64,000 nucleotides of DNA from Cherax quadricarinatus (taxonomy: Eukaryota; Arthropoda; Malacostraca; Decapoda; Parastacidae): assembly GCF_038502225.1 (NCBI RefSeq), contig NC_091323.1:18856776-18920775 (forward strand), read 5' to 3'. Under the pieces are notes generated by a model that was not told where the DNA came from, did no database searches, and saw only the letters and a list, made by a program, of their open reading frames with translations. Within the stretch, counting starts at the first letter, position 1, and each line of letters opens with the position of its first letter. Positions 10,326 through 22,628 of the stretch are shown here, in pieces. Both the position numbers and the translations under genes were made by a program.

Positions 10326-13211
10326 GGGATTACAATTTTCCAACTTAATGTTCAACATTTCTTTAATAACCGTTACCTTCTTGAGGTTGAACTACATAAC
10401 TACAATCCCGATGTTATACTTTTGAACGAGACAGCTGCAAGAGTTGATCAACACATTAAATTACGTGGTTACTCTACTGTGGAGAAATCGAGAGGACCCT
10501 TTAGTGGTGTAGCCATCTTAGTTAAATTAGGCTATACATTTAAAAATATTCATGTTGATGAAGATAACATTCTTGCAATAGAAATGACAACGTCTCATGG
10601 ACAACTAGTGATAGGAACTGGATATTTTCCCCCGAGACAACCATATATAGAGTCAATTCCTCTACATAGGATATTAAGCAGAAATATTCCAACAATTCTA
10701 GCGGGAGATTTTAATGGTCATCACCCTGCCCTCTTCAACTGTGGAGCTGGTGTTCCACTGGGTGACTTAAAAGGAAAACAACTCTTTAATATCATGACAG
10801 CTAGAAACTTTTCATTTCAAGGCCCATTCTTTAAATCGTACATTGGACCTCATCCAGGGACACCAGATATAGTACTGACAAACAGAGACTGTGACATTTT
10901 TCACTGTCGTATATCTCCTGGTGGAAATGTAGGATCTGACCATATCCCTGTTATAATACAACTACAAACTTCTCCATTTAGAATACCTGTACCTCCTAAA
11001 CCCAATCTTAACACCCTAGGATTTGACCCCTTCAGGGCATATCTGGGTGAGGATGAAATTGTGTCATTGGAAAATCTACCTTCCAATGCAATTGATGATG
11101 CAATCAGGTCCCTGCATATTCGAATTATTGAAGCTACTAATGCAACTTGCCAATTAGCTTCCACAAAGATATACCAACAATATAAACCTACTAGGGAAAT
11201 TAGAGACAATTTAAGAAATTATCAAGCAGAATGTCGAAGGCATCTTCAAACGCGACAACCACCAGCAGCTACACTGCACCGATTAAGGCACAAATTAATT
11301 AACATGATTAGTCAACACAAACGGGACATATGGAAATTTCTAGTTCTTCAAGCTAATCAATATAAACGTGAACCAGCAAAATTTTGGAGTAAGATCCGAC
11401 AACTTTTAGGGGGAAAGCACAAGGCTCCTAACTACCTAGTTCATACCTTCACTGATGAGGATGATGAAGATGTTGAAATTAAACTTGACGATCCACAGGA
11501 CCAGGCTAATTTGATGGGTGATGTATGGGAGAAAATTCTCTCCCACAATAACAGTAGTCAATTTAACAATAATCATTATCAGTTGGTCAATGAATGGAGA
11601 GATGAGAACTTGGATGATCTACAACCACTACCTTCCATCGATACATCAACTCTTGAAGATACCCACCCGCTTACTAGACCTATTACATTACTAGAGATAA
11701 GTCAGGTTATTGGAAGAATGAGAAATAGAGCCCCTGGCCTCTCGGGAATAACAATGAAACAAATAAAGTACCTACCTAGAAATTGTAAACAGTCTTTGGT
11801 AAATATCTTTAATGCCATCTTGTCCTCAGGACATTTTCCAGTTGTTTTTAAGACTGCTACGATGATCTTTCTTGGTAAGCCCAATAAAGACATCCACCAA
11901 CCTGGGAACTATAGACCTATATCTTTACTTGAAGTCACTGGAAAAGTTCTTGAGAAAGTCATTTCCAACAGATTGAACTACTATATGGAGTTTAATCACT
12001 TTTTTACTGAAAAACAATTTGGCTTTAGAACACATAGAGGTACCAATCATGCAATAAATGTTATTTTCGATACTGTAGCAAGTCTAAAACATCAGGGCAA
12101 TCTTGCCTTAATTGCCACCAGAGATGTTCATAAAGCTTTTGATAGCTTATGGCATGATGGCCTTATATACAAACTCATTGACCTACCAGACCATAACTGG
12201 ACTTTTCTCAGATTAATATATAATTTCTTAACTCAACGAAAAATCATTCCCACCTTTCATGGCAAGTCGACAGAGCCTTTTATACCAACAGCTGGTGTCC
12301 CACAAGGTTCTTGTCTAAGTCCAATACTGTTCAACATTTATGTGAATGACCTTCGTCAACCAGAGTTTAATGATACAATTGTGACACAGTTTGCAGATGA
12401 TGTTATTCATGTCGTCTCATCAACTCCGGTAACAGGAAAATACAAGTATGAGAGAGTCATAGAAAAAATGAATATTGAACTTCGTCGAACATCTAATTGG
12501 GAAAAGAAATGGAGAATTACGACTAACCCTGACAAAGTCCTTGTTAGCACGATAGGATGTTTTGCATCAACCATCGAAGATAAAGGGGGTATCTCCATCA
12601 GAGGTACACCTGTAGCCATTAGAAACCCTAACAAGATTTTGGGATATGAAATAGACAGGCTGCTCCACTCAACATCTCATGTAACTAAAAAGATCAATAT
12701 AGCCAAAGCCAGTCTTAGCAGACTCTTTCGATTCAATCAAGCCCCTCAACATGTCAAAAAACATCTGTATAAAATGATAATAAGACCAATACTCGAATAC
12801 CCTTGTGTCCCAATGTCCTTAACAACAAAGACCAACATGCTACGGTTACAAAGGGTCCAGAATAGAGCTCTTCGCTTTATTACCGATACCAGGAGGAGAG
12901 AGAGAGTTAAAATGGCAGATTTACACATACAACAAGATATTACTGCCATAAATGTACGCCTTGACACCCTAAAAAAGAAACAACTTTATACAATGCAAGA
13001 ACTATACATGCCAGATAGAGAACATCCTATACAAGTGGTAAATACCACGGAGTATACCATCAATACTCCTCCTCACAGGACTCAAAGAATGACTCTCCCA
13101 CAGAGTGTCCGTCGTTTTATTCATAAAGATGATTACCCTCGACCCATGATATTGAGCAACCTCCCTGATGAAGAAGATTGGGTACCACCAGAACCCTTCT
13201 ATGTATACTGA
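10323..13211 (+). CDS. LINE ORF2: AP-like endonuclease plus reverse transcriptase
   Basis: 962 residues from the ATG that overlaps the ORF1 stop. Residues 1-215 are an APE-type endonuclease with N9 (QLNVQHF), E36 (LLNET), D129/N131 (GDFNGH) and SDH at 205-207. It would nick target DNA to prime reverse transcription. The reverse transcriptase occupies about 450-760, with NYRPISLLEVTGKVLEK, QFGFRTHRGT, motif A D601 (ATRDVHKAFD), VPQGS at 659-663 and the active site FADD at 690-693. The C-terminal 200 residues have no zinc finger or RNase H that I recognise. The frame is unbroken, unlike all other LINEs in the window, so this is the youngest or best preserved copy. It would act with ORF1 on its own RNA. 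Confidence 0.92.
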   Translation: MGITIFQLNVQHFFNNRYLLEVELHNYNPDVILLNETAARVDQHIKLRGYSTVEKSRGPFSGVAILVKLGYTFKNIHVDEDNILAIEMTTSHGQLVIGTGYFPPRQPYIESIPLHRILSRNIPTILAGDFNGHHPALFNCGAGVPLGDLKGKQLFNIMTARNFSFQGPFFKSYIGPHPGTPDIVLTNRDCDIFHCRISPGGNVGSDHIPVIIQLQTSPFRIPVPPKPNLNTLGFDPFRAYLGEDEIVSLENLPSNAIDDAIRSLHIRIIEATNATCQLASTKIYQQYKPTREIRDNLRNYQAECRRHLQTRQPPAATLHRLRHKLINMISQHKRDIWKFLVLQANQYKREPAKFWSKIRQLLGGKHKAPNYLVHTFTDEDDEDVEIKLDDPQDQANLMGDVWEKILSHNNSSQFNNNHYQLVNEWRDENLDDLQPLPSIDTSTLEDTHPLTRPITLLEISQVIGRMRNRAPGLSGITMKQIKYLPRNCKQSLVNIFNAILSSGHFPVVFKTATMIFLGKPNKDIHQPGNYRPISLLEVTGKVLEKVISNRLNYYMEFNHFFTEKQFGFRTHRGTNHAINVIFDTVASLKHQGNLALIATRDVHKAFDSLWHDGLIYKLIDLPDHNWTFLRLIYNFLTQRKIIPTFHGKSTEPFIPTAGVPQGSCLSPILFNIYVNDLRQPEFNDTIVTQFADDVIHVVSSTPVTGKYKYERVIEKMNIELRRTSNWEKKWRITTNPDKVLVSTIGCFASTIEDKGGISIRGTPVAIRNPNKILGYEIDRLLHSTSHVTKKINIAKASLSRLFRFNQAPQHVKKHLYKMIIRPILEYPCVPMSLTTKTNMLRLQRVQNRALRFITDTRRRERVKMADLHIQQDITAINVRLDTLKKKQLYTMQELYMPDREHPIQVVNTTEYTINTPPHRTQRMTLPQSVRRFIHKDDYPRPMILSNLPDEEDWVPPEPFYVY

Positions 13212-13673
13212 GAAAATCATCGCCCCCAATTAGGGAGACATCTTATATAACTTTCTAATGTACAAATTATGCTATTTACTATGGCTGGACACCACCTGTA
13301 AGAAGCCATTGTCACGAAATTATAAACTGGCCAGAAAATTATTGCCTTCATTGTCGCATAAATATCCGTTGTGCAATCGCAAAAAAAAAGCAATTGCAAC
13401 TTGTATAATTACTACCAATTCAGAGTCATGTACTTATATACCTATTATATCTATGTGACTCTGATGGGTTAGTATTATACCCCTTAAAGAATATCTTATC
13501 ATTTCACATACACTTTTTAAATTACACCGAAGTGGTTGGGCCACTTACCTTTTATATCCTACCTCTCCCCCCCTCCCACCCTTTTCCAATATTTCCATCC
13601 TTACCCATCCTTCTTCCTTACCCATCTTACCAAAGCTCTGGTCATAAGAATAAGAAGAAGAAGAAGAAGAAGA
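13212..13673 (+). other. LINE 3' UTR with (AAG)n tail
   Basis: Non-coding and AT-rich, ending ATAAGAATAAGAAGAAG and continuing as an AAG repeat up to the satellite junction. The short-repeat tail takes the place of poly(A). Confidence 0.75.
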
Positions 13674-13675
13674 AG

Positions 13676-16600
13676 TGTAGCGTGGAGTGTTAGGTAGATG
13701 AGTGTAGGTGTAGAGAAGGTAGTGTAGGATGGAGTGTTAGGTAGATGAGTGTAGGTGTAGAGAAGGTAGTGTAGGATGGAGTGTTAGGTAGATGAGTGTA
13801 GGTGTAGAGAAGGTAGTGTAGCATGGAGTGTTAGATGAGTGTAGGTGTAGAGAAGGTAGTGTAGGATGGAGTGTTAGGTAGATGAGTGTAGGTGTAGAGA
13901 AGGTAGTGTAGCATGGAGTGTTAGATGAGTGTAGGTGTAGAGAAGATAGTGTAGCATGGAGTGTTAGATGAGTGTAGGTGTAGAGAAGGTAGTGTAGCAT
14001 GGAGTGTTAGATGAGTGTAGGTGTAGAGAAGATAGTGTAGCATGGAGTGTTAGGTAGATGAGTGTAGGTGTAGAGAAGATAGTGTAGCATGGAGTGTTAG
14101 GTAGATGAGTGTAGGTGTAGAGAAGATAGTGTAGCGTGGAGTGTTAGGTAGATGAGTGTAGGTGTAGAGAAGGTAGTGTAGCATGGAGTGTTAGGTAGAT
14201 GAGTGTAGGTGTAGAGAAGATAGTGTAGCGTGGAGTGTTAGTTAGATGAGTGTAGGTGTAGAGAAGGTAGTGTAGCATGGAGTGTTAGGTAGATGAGTGT
14301 AGGTGTAGAGAAGATAGTGTAGCGTGGAGTGTTAGTTAGATGAGTGTAGGTGTAGAGAAGGTAGTGTAGCATGGAGTGTTAGGTAGATGAGTGTAGGTGT
14401 AGAGAAGATAGTGTAGCATGGAGTGTTAGGTAGATGAGTGTAGGTGTAGAGAAGATAGTGTAGCATGGAGTGTTAGGTAGATGAGTGTAGGTGTAGAGAA
14501 GATAGTGTAGCATGGAGTGTTAGATGAGTGTAGGTGTAGAGAAGGTAGTGTAGCATGGAGTGTTAGATGAGTGTAGGTGTAGAGAAGATAGTGTAGCATG
14601 GAGTGTTAGATGAGTGTAGGTGTAGAGAAGGTAGTGTAGCATGGAGTGTTAGATGAGTGTAGGTGTAGAGAAGGTAGTGTAGCATGGAGTGTTAGATGAG
14701 CGTAGGTGTAGAGAAGGTAGTGTAGCATGGAGTGTTAGATGAGTGTAGGTGTAGAGAAGGTAGTGTAGCATGGAGTGTTAGATGAGCGTAGGTGTAGAGA
14801 AGGTAGTGTAGCATGGAGTGTTAGGTAGATGAGTGTAGGTGTAGAGAAGATAGTGTAGCATGGAGTGTTAGGTAGATGAGTGTAGGTGTAGAGAAGATAG
14901 TGTAGCATGGAGTGTTAGATGAGTGTAGGTGTAGAGAAGATAGTGTAGCATGGAGTGTTAGATGAGTGTAGGTGTAGAGAAGGTAGTGTAGCATGGAGTG
15001 TTAGGTAGATGAGTGTAGGTGTAGAGAAGATAGTGTAGCATGGAGTGTTAGGTAGATGAGTGTAGGTGTAGAGAAGATAGTGTAGCATGGAGTGTTAGGT
15101 AGATGAGTGTAGGTGTAGAGAAGATAGTGTAGCATGGAGTGTTAGATGAGTGTAGGTGTAGAGAAGATAGTGTAGCATGGAGTGTTAGATGAGTGTAGGT
15201 GTAGAGAAGGTAGTGTAGCATGGAGTGTTAGGTAGATGAGTGTAGGTGTAGAGAAGATAGTGTAGCATGGAGTGTTAGATGAGTGTAGGTGTAGAGAAGA
15301 TAGTGTAGCATGGAGTGTTAGGTAGATGAGTGTAGGTGTAGAGAAGGTAGTGTAGCATGGAGTGTTAGATGAGTGTAGGTGTAGAGAAGGTAGTGTAGCA
15401 TGGAGTGTTAGGTAGATGAGTTTAGGTGTAGAGAAGGTAGTGTAGCATGGAGTGTTAGGTAGATGAGTGTAGGTGTAGAGAAGATAGTGTAGCATGGAGT
15501 GTTAGGTAGATGAGTTTAGGTGTAGAGAAGGTAGTGTAGCATGGAGTGTTAGATGAGTGTAGGTGTAGAGAAGGTAGTGTAGCATGGAGTGTTAGATGAG
15601 CGTAGGTGTAGAGAAGGTAGTGTAGCATGGAGTGTTAGGTAGATGAGTGTAGGTGTAGAGAAGATAGTGTAGCATGGAGTGTTAGGTAGATGAGTGTAGG
15701 TGTAGAGAAGATAGTGTAGCATGGAGTGTTAGATGAGTGTAGGTGTAGAGAAGATAGTGTAGCATGGAGTGTTAGATGAGTGTAGGTGTAGAGAAGGTAG
15801 TGTAGGATGGAGTGTTAGATGAGTGTAGGTGTAGAGAAGGTAGTGTAGCATGGAGTGTTAGGTAGATGAGTGTAGGTGTAGAGAAGATAGTGTAGCATGG
15901 AGTGTTAGATGAGTGTAGGTGTAGAGAAGGTAGTGTAGCATGGAGTGTTAGATGAGTGTAGGTGTAGAGAAGATAGTGTAGCATGGAGTGTTAGATGAGT
16001 GTAGGTGTAGAGAAGATAGTGTAGCATGGAGTGTTAGATGAGTGTAGGTGTAGAGAAGGTAGTGTAGCATGGAGTGTTAGATGAGTGTAGGTGTAGAAAA
16101 GATAGTGTAGCATGGAGTGTTAGATGAGTGTAGGTGTAGAGAAGATAGTGTAGCGTGGAGTGTTAGGTAGATGAGTGTAGGTGTAGAGAAGATAGTGTAG
16201 CATGGAGTGTTAGGTAGATGAGTGTAGGTGTAGAGAAGGTAGTGTAGCATGGAGTGTTAGGTAGATGAGTGTAGGTGTAGAGAAGGTAGTGTAGCATGGA
16301 GTGTTAGATGAGTGTAGGTGTAGAGAAGGTAGTGTAGGATGGAGTGTTAGGTAGATGAGTGTAGGTGTAGAGAAGGTAGTGTAGCATGGAGTGTTAGATG
16401 AGTGTAGGTGTAGAGAAGGTAGTGTAGGATGGAGTGTTAGGTAGATGAGTGTAGGTGTAGAGAAGATAGTGTAGCATGGAGTGTTAGATGAGTGTAGGTG
16501 TAGAGAAGATAGTGTAGCATGGAGTGTTAGATGAGTGTAGGTGTAGAGAAGGTAGTGTAGCATGGAGTGTTAGGTAGATGAGTGTAGGTGTAGAGAAGAT

Positions 16601-19600
16601 AGTGTAGCATGGAGTGTTAGGTAGATGAGTGTAGGTGTAGAGAAGATAGTGTAGCATGGAGTGTTAGGTAGATGAGTGTAGGTGTAGAGAAGGTAGTGTA
16701 GCATGGAGTGTTAGATGAGTGTAGGTGTAGAGAAGATAGTGTAGCATGGAGTGTTAGATGAGTGTAGGTGTAGAGAAGGTAGTGTAGCATGGAGTGTTAG
16801 ATGAGTGTAGGTGTAGAGAAGGTAGTGTAGCATGGAGTGTTAGATGAGTGTAGGTGTAGAGAAGGTAGTGTAGCATGGAGTGTTAGATGAGTGTAGGTGT
16901 AGAGAAGGTAGTGTAGCATGGAGTGTTAGGTAGATGAGTGTAGGTGTAGAGAAGGTAGTGTAGCATGGAGTGTTAGATGAGTGTAGGTGTAGAGAAGGTA
17001 GTGTAGCATGGAGTGTTAGGTAGATGAGTGTAGGTGTAGAGAAGGTAGTGTAGCATGGAGTGTTAGATGAGTGTAGGTGTAGAGAAGGTAGTGTAGCATG
17101 GAGTGTTAGATGAGTGTAGGTGTAGAGAAGGTAGTGTAGCATGGAGTGTTAGATGAGTGTAGGTGTAGAGAAGGTAGTGTAGGATGGAGTGTTAGATGAG
17201 TGTAGGTGTAGAGAAGGTAGTGTAGCATGGAGTGTTAGGTAGATGAGTGTAGGTGTAGAGAAGATAGTGTAGCATGGAGTGTTAGATGAGTGTAGGTGTA
17301 GAGAAGATAGTGTAGCATGGAGTGTTAGGTAGATGAGTGTAGGTGTAGAGAAGATAGTGTAGCATGGAGTGTTAGGTAGATGAGTGTAGGTGTAGAGAAG
17401 ATAGTGTAGCATGGAGTGTTAGGTAGATGAGTGTAGGTGTAGAGAAGATAGTGTAGCATGGAGTGTTAGGTAGATGAGTGTAGGTGTAGAGAAGGTAGTG
17501 TAGCATGGAGTGTTAGATGAGTGTAGGTGTAGAGAAGATAGTGTAGCATGGAGTGTTAGATGAGTGTAGGTGTAGAGAAGATAGTGTAGCATGGAGTGTT
17601 AGATGAGTGTAGGTGTAGAGAAGGTAGTGTAGCATGGAGTGTTAGGTAGATGAGTGTAGGTGTAGAGAAGATAGTGTAGCATGGAGTGTTAGATGAGTGT
17701 AGGTGTAGAGAAGGTAGTGTAGCGTGGAGTGTTAGGTAGATGAGTGTAGGTGTAGAGAAGGTAGTGTAGCATGGAGTGTTAGATGAGTGTAGGTGTAGAG
17801 AAGGTAGTGTAGCATGGAGTGTTAGGTAGATGAGTGTAGGTGTAGAGAAGGTAGTGTAGCATGGAGTGTTAGATGAGTGTAGGTGTAGAGAAGATAGTGT
17901 AGCATGGAGTGTTAGATGAGTGTAGGTGTAGAGAAGATAGTGTAGCATGGAGTGTTAGGTAGATGAGTGTAGGTGTAGAGAAGATAGTGTAGCATGGAGT
18001 GTTAGATGAGTGTAGGTGTAGAGAAGATAGTGTAGCATGGAGTGTTAGGTAGATGAGTGTAGGTGTAGAGAAGGTAGTGTAGCATGGAGTGTTAGATGAG
18101 TGTAGGTGTAGAGAAGATAGTGTAGCATGGAGTGTTAGGTAGATGAGTGTAGGTGTAGAGAAGATAGTGTAGCATGGAGTGTTAGATGAGTGTAGGTGTA
18201 GAGAAGATAGTGTAGCATGGAGTGTTAGGTAGATGAGTGTAGGTGTAGAGAAGGTAGTGTAGCATGGAGTGTTAGGTAGATGAGTGTAGGTGTAGAGAAG
18301 ATAGTGTAGCATGGAGTGTTAGATGAGTGTAGGTGTAGAGAAGATAGTGTAGCATGGAGTGTTAGATGAGTGTAGGTGTAGAGAAGATAGTGTAGCATGG
18401 AGTGTTAGATGAGCGTAGGTGTAGAGAAGATAGTGTAGCATGGAGTGTTAGGTAGATGAGTGTAGGTGTAGAGAAGGTAGTGTAGCATGGAGTGTTAGAT
18501 GAGTGTAGGTGTAGAGAAGATAGTGTAGCATGGAGTGTTAGATGAGTGTAGGTGTAGAGAAGGTAGTGTAGCATGGAGTGTTAGGTAGATGAGTGTAGGT
18601 GTAGAGAAGATAGTGTAGCATGGAGTGTTAGATGAGTGTAGGTGTAGAGAAGATAGTGTAGCATGGAGTGTTAGATGAGTGTAGGTGTAGAGAAGGTAGT
18701 GTAGCATGGAGTGTTAGATGAGTGTAGGTGTAGAGAAGATAGTGTAGCATGGAGTGTTAGGTAGATGAGTGTAGGTGTAGAGAAGATAGTGTAGCATGGA
18801 GTGTTAGGTAGATGAGTGTAGGTGTAGAGAAGGTAGTGTAGCATGGAGTGTTATATGAGTGTAGGTGTAGAGAAGATAGTGTAGCATGGAGTGTTAGATG
18901 AGTGTAGGTGTAGAGAAGGTAGTGTAGCATGGAGTGTTAGATGAGTGTAGGTGTAGAGAAGATAGTGTAGCATGGAGTGTTAGATGAGTGTAGGTGTAGA
19001 GAAGATAGTGTAGCATGGAGTGTTAGGTAGATGAGTGTAGGTGTAGAGAAGATAGTGTAGCATGGAGTGTTAGATGAGTGTAGGTGTAGAGAAGATAGTG
19101 TAGCATGGAGTGTTAGGTAGATGAGTGTAGGTGTAGAGAAGATAGTGTAGCATGGAGTGTTAGATGAGTGTAGGTGTAGAGAAGATAGTGTAGCATGGAG
19201 TGTTAGGTAGATGAGTGTAGGTGTAGAGAAGGTAGTGTAGCATGGAGTGTTAGATGAGTGTAGGTGTAGAGAAGGTAGTGTAGCATGGAGTGTTAGATGA
19301 GTGTAGGTGTAGAGAAGATAGTGTAGCATGGAGTGTTAGGTAGATGAGTGTAGGTGTAGAGAAGATAGTGTAGCATGGAGTGTTAGATGAGTGTAGGTGT
19401 AGAGAAGATAGTGTAGCATGGAGTGTTAGGTAGATGAGTGTAGGTGTAGAGAAGGTAGTGTAGCATGGAGTGTTAGATGAGTGTAGGTGTAGAGAAGGTA
19501 GTGTAGCATGGAGTGTTAGATGAGTGTAGGTGTAGAGAAGATAGTGTAGCATGGAGTGTTAGATGAGTGTAGGTGTAGAGAAGGTAGTGTAGCATGGAGT

Positions 19601-20136
19601 GTTAGATGAGTGTAGGTGTAGAGAAGATAGTGTAGCATGGAGTGTTAGATGAGTGTAGGTGTAGAGAAGGTAGTGTAGCATGGAGTGTTAGATGAGTGTA
19701 GGTGTAGAGAAGGTAGTGTAGCATGGAGTGTTAGGTAGATGAGTGTAGGTGTAGAGAAGATAGTGTAGCATGGAGTGTTAGATGAGTGTAGGTGTAGAGA
19801 AGGTAGTGTAGCATGGAGTGTTAGATGAGTGTAGGTGTAGAGAAGATAGTGTAGCATGGAGTGTTAGATGAGTGTAGGTGTAGAGAAGGTAGTGTAGCAT
19901 GGAGTGTTAGATGAGTGTAGGTGTAGAGAAGATAGTGTAGCATGGAGTGTTAGATGAGTGTAGGTGTAGAGAAGGTAGTGTAGCATGGAGTGTTAGATGA
20001 GTGTAGGTGTAGAGAAGGTAGTGTAGCATGGACTGTTAGGTAGATGAGTGTAGGTGTAGAGAAGATAGTGTAGCGTGGAGTGTTAGATGAGTGTAGGTGT
20101 AGAGAAGGTAGTGTAGCATGGAGTGTTATGTAGATA
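13676..20136 (+). repeat. 47/43-bp minisatellite array, roughly 140 units
   Basis: The long unit (47 bp) is TGTAGCATGGAGTGTTAGG, then TAGATGAGTGTAGGTG, then TAGAGAAGATAG. The short unit (43 bp) lacks four bases (TTAGATGAG instead of TTAGGTAGATGAG). Further binary variants are AAGATAG/AAGGTAG, GCATGG/GCGTGG/GGATGG and GTGTAGG/GCGTAGG. Long and short units alternate in many places, giving 90-bp dimers. This keeps antisense frames open for up to 147 codons (17869-18312), which I treat as a consequence of the repeat, not genes. The last unit is at about 20136. Confidence 0.97.
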
Positions 20137-20261
20137 GGTCACCTGGAGTAATGGTGGATGGTGGGGGGGGGGCGTCAATGATTGTTTTCCTTGTGTTGTA
20201 GGAAAAAAGTATAAATGTAGCTTATACCTTTCTTTCACAACAATGTAGCTTTGGTGTCCAT

Positions 20262-20825
20262 CGAGGAGTGTAGGGTGAGGGTGTCCCTGGAGGAGTGTAA
20301 AGGGTGTCCCTTGAGGGGTGTTGACGGAGGGTGTCCCTGGAGGAGTGTAGAGGAAGGGTGTCCCTAGAGGGGTGTTGAGGGTGTCCCTGGAGGAGTGTAG
20401 AGGGAGGGTGTCCCTGGAGGAGTGTAGAGGGTGTCCCTGGAGGAGTATAGAGGGTGTCCCTGGAGGAGTATAGAGGGAGTGTGCCCCTGGAGGAGTGTAG
20501 AGGGTGTCCCTGGAGGAGTGTAGAGGGAGGGTTTCCCTGAAGGAGTGTAGAGGGTGTCCCTGGAGGAGTATAGAGGGTGTCCCTGGATTAGTATAGAGGG
20601 AGGGTGCCCCTGGAGGAGTATAGGGGGAGGGTGTCCCTGAAGGAGTGTAGAGGGAGGGTGTCCCTGGAGGAGTATAGAGGGAGGGTGTCCCTGGAGGAGT
20701 ATAGAGGGAGGGTGCCCCTGGAGGAGTATAGAGGGAGGGTGTCCCTGAAGGAGTGTAGAGGGAGGGTGCCTCTGGAAGAGTATAGAGGGAGGGTGCCTCT
20801 GGAGGAGTATAGAGGAAGGGTGTAG
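20262..20825 (+). repeat. About 27-bp G-rich minisatellite, about 21 copies
   Basis: The core is CTGGAGGAGTATAGAGGGAG followed by GGTGTCC. Units of 23 and 27 bp are mixed through loss of GAGG-type blocks. The left third is more diverged (GTTGAGGG forms) and the right part more regular. Confidence 0.92.
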
Positions 20826-21145
20826 AGGTCTGGAAAGACAGTCTGAGAGAAATGGCCCAATTCTATTATCTTGTGGTTCCCATTATCCTTCCACCTTATT
20901 CCTCGGTGTGGGTTCTTCTGCTGTTATTGCTGTTGCTTTACTGCTGATGTTGCTGCTGTTACTGCGGTGGTGGTGGTAATGGTAATGGTGTAGCACCTGG
21001 TACTGTTTCTGGGCCTGCTGTTATTGTTGCGGTACCTGCTTCTTTCTTTTTTAGCCGAAACTATAGCCCCTGCAACATTTTCAGCCCAAACTACAAGTTT
21101 TATAGTGGCCGTAAAAGTTGTTAAAGTTGAGGTCTCTTCCACCTT
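20826..21145. other. Short unique segment rich in trinucleotides
   Basis: 20915-20985 has irregular (TGC/TTG/GGT)n runs. No gene is seen. An open frame that starts here at a TTG and runs into the next array has no ATG support. Confidence 0.5.
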
Positions 21146-22628
21146 CCTTGCTCCAGGAACTGCCACGATCAACCCACCTTCCTTGCAACAGGACTTGCAA
21201 CGATCAACCCACCTTCCTTGCTCCAGGAACTGCCACGATCAACCCACCTTCCTTGCAACAGGACTTGTAACGATCAACCCACCTTCCTTGCTCCAGGAAC
21301 TGCCACGATCAACCCACCTTCCTTGCAACAGGACTTGCAACGATCAACCCACCTTCCTTGCTCCAGGAACTGCCACGATCAACCCACCTTCCTTGCAACA
21401 GGACTTGCAACGATCAACCCACCTTCCTTGCAACAGGACTTGCAACGATCAACCCACCTTCCTTGCAACAGGACTTGCAACGATCAACCCACCTTCCTTG
21501 CAACAGGACTTGCAACGATCAACCCACCTTCCTTGCTCCAGGAACTGCCACGATCAATCCACCTTCCTTGCTCCAGGAACTGCCACGATCAACCCACCTT
21601 CCTTGCAACAGGACCTGCAACGATCAACCCACCTTCCTTGCTCCAGGAACTGCCACGATCAATCCACCTTCCTTGCTCCAGGAACTGCCACGATCAATCC
21701 ACTTTCCATGCTCCAGGAACTGCCACGATCAAACCACCTTTCTTGCAACAGGACCTGCAACGATCAAACCCACCTCCCTTGCTCCAGGAACTGCCACGAT
21801 CAACCCACCTTCCTTGCTCCTTTAACTGCCACGGTCAACCCACCTTCCTTGCTCCAAGACCTGCAGTGATCAACCCACCTTCCTTGCTCCAGGACCTGCA
21901 ATGATCAACTCACCTTCCTTGCTCCAGGACCTGCAGTGATCAACCCACCTTCCTTGCTCCAGGGCCTGCAATGATCAACCCACCTTCCTTGCAACAGGAC
22001 CTGCAACGATCAACCCACCTTCCTTGCTCCTTTAACTGCCACGATCAACCCACCTTCCTTGCTCCTTTAACTGCCACGATCAACCCACCTTCCTTGCTCC
22101 AGGACCTGCAGTGATCAACCCACCTTCCTTGCTCCAGGTCCTGCAGTGATCAACCCACCTTCCTTGCTCCAGGACCTGCAGTGATCAACCCACCTTCCTT
22201 GCTCTAGGACCTGCAATGATCAACTCACCTTCCTTGCTCCAGGACCTGCAGTGATCAGCCCACCTTCCTTGCCCTAGGAACTGCCACGATCAACCCACCT
22301 TCGTTGCTCCAGGACCTGCAGTGATCAACCCACCTTCTTTGCTCCAGGAACTGCCACGATCAACCCACCTTCCTTGCTCCAGGACCTGTAGTGATCAACC
22401 CGCCTTCCTTGCTCCAGGACCTGCAGTGATCAACCCACCTTCCTTGCTCCAGGACCTGTAGTGATCAACCCACCTTCTTTGCTCCAGGAACTGCCTGCCA
22501 CGATCAACCCACCTTCCTTTCTCTAGGAACTGCAGTTTTTAACCCACCTTCTTTGCTCCAGGAACTGCCACGATCAACCCACCTTCCTTGCTCCAGGACC
22601 TGCAGTGATCAACCCACCTTCCTTGCTC
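21146..22628 (+). repeat. 35-bp minisatellite, subfamily 1, about 42 copies
   Basis: Units such as CCTTGCTCCAGGAACTGCC then ACGATCAACCCACCTT (35 bp) alternate with CCTTGCAACAGGACTTGC forms. Because 35 is not a multiple of three and units lack stops at first, all three plus frames stay open from 21024 to about 21900. They read out the same unit in three frames and are not genes. Confidence 0.95.

Larger units (their letters stand above)
9684..13673 (+). mobile_element. Two-ORF non-LTR retrotransposon (Jockey/I-like group) inside a minisatellite
   Basis: About 3990 bp lie between two halves of the 47/43-bp array. AGTGTA occurs at both junctions (9678-9683 and 13674-13679), consistent with a short target duplication. 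ORF1 and ORF2 are open. A 3' UTR (13212-13640) ends in an (AAG)n tail at 13644-13673. The left end lies one base before the ORF1 ATG, so the copy is probably 5' truncated and lacks its promoter. The clade is not resolved: an APE endonuclease and reverse transcriptase are present but no RNase H is visible. Confidence 0.9.

Noticed and set aside
9684..13673. Assigning the LINE firmly to Jockey, I or Nimb
   Set aside because: No phylogeny can be run here. Motifs fit several clades and no RNase H is visible.
13737..19857. Antisense open frames with MLHYLLYTYTHLTLHATL repeats
   Set aside because: Translations of the 47/43-bp minisatellite. They start and stop with unit-length changes and have no independent start context or codon signal.
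20588..20860. Frames of 73-90 codons on both strands
   Set aside because: Direct translations of the ~27-bp minisatellite.
21024..21904. Open frames of 155-281 codons with TINPPSLQQDLQRSTHLPCS repeats
   Set aside because: The 35-bp unit read in all three frames gives the same 35-residue text. The longest frame starts at TTG outside the array.
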